A stretch of DNA of 64,000 nt from Malurus cyaneus samueli. Taxonomy: Eukaryota > Chordata > Aves > Passeriformes > Maluridae. The notes below the pieces were generated by a model. It saw only the letters and a program-made list of their open reading frames with translations. It searched no databases and was not told the origin of the DNA. The position numbers and the translations under genes are program-made. Shown here in pieces: positions 1-64,000 of the stretch. The stretch spans positions 28,880,115 through 28,944,114 of the forward strand of contig CM019218.1 of assembly GCA_009741485.1 (NCBI GenBank). Direction: 5' to 3'. Each line of letters starts with the position of its first letter. Position 1 is the first letter of the stretch.

Positions 1-16
1 TGACCTTCCTTCCCAG

Positions 17-64000
<63,984 letters not shown>

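Overview
The window is vertebrate nuclear DNA and holds one gene, on the + strand: the 3' half of RYR3, the type 3 ryanodine receptor (beta-RyR of birds), an intracellular calcium-release channel. The AT-rich composition and several CR1 retrotransposon pieces, one ending in the GATTCTATGA-like tail typical of birds, point to an avian genome; another sauropsid is possible, and the species cannot be named from the sequence.

I placed 55 exons, numbered W1-W55 within the window (not by the reference gene). They join without a stop or frameshift into 7,152 coding bases (2,384 codons). Both ends of the gene lie outside: the window opens just before a 17-nt microexon and closes inside the exon that carries transmembrane segment S3. 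S4, the pore helix with its filter, S6 and the C-terminal tail are missing. The paralogue was assigned from the protein: the EF-hand block, the long acidic stretch after it and the KRRHGQK and [13 protein letters not shown] segments match RYR3 rather than RYR1 or RYR2.

Layout. W1-W8 (17-7270) encode armadillo-like helical solenoid. W9-W14 (8193-13194) encode the RyR repeat 3/4 module with the phosphorylation loop. W15-W30 (15715-36357) encode the long second helical domain and include the 15-nt ASI microexon W27. W31 encodes the main calmodulin-binding helix. W32-W45 cover the acidic linkers and the RIH-associated central domain, including the 18-nt ASII microexon W40. W46 (51065-52386) is one 1.3-kb exon with both EF hands, the U-motif region and the first hydrophobic segment of the divergent region. 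W47-W55 (55686-64000) encode the rest of the divergent region, S1, S2, the S2-S3 domain and S3.

Introns are 107-4625 nt long and mostly unremarkable AT-rich sequence. They carry five recognisable CR1-like pieces, some microsatellites, one 15-base assembly gap directly before an exon, and no second gene that I can support. The points worth a second look concern splicing: the two classical RyR microexons (one with a UGCAUG Rbfox motif just downstream), the 87-nt S1 exon whose skipping is known to give a dominant-negative channel, a GC-AG intron, and two unannotated candidate cassette exons. I saw no evidence for a wholly new system.
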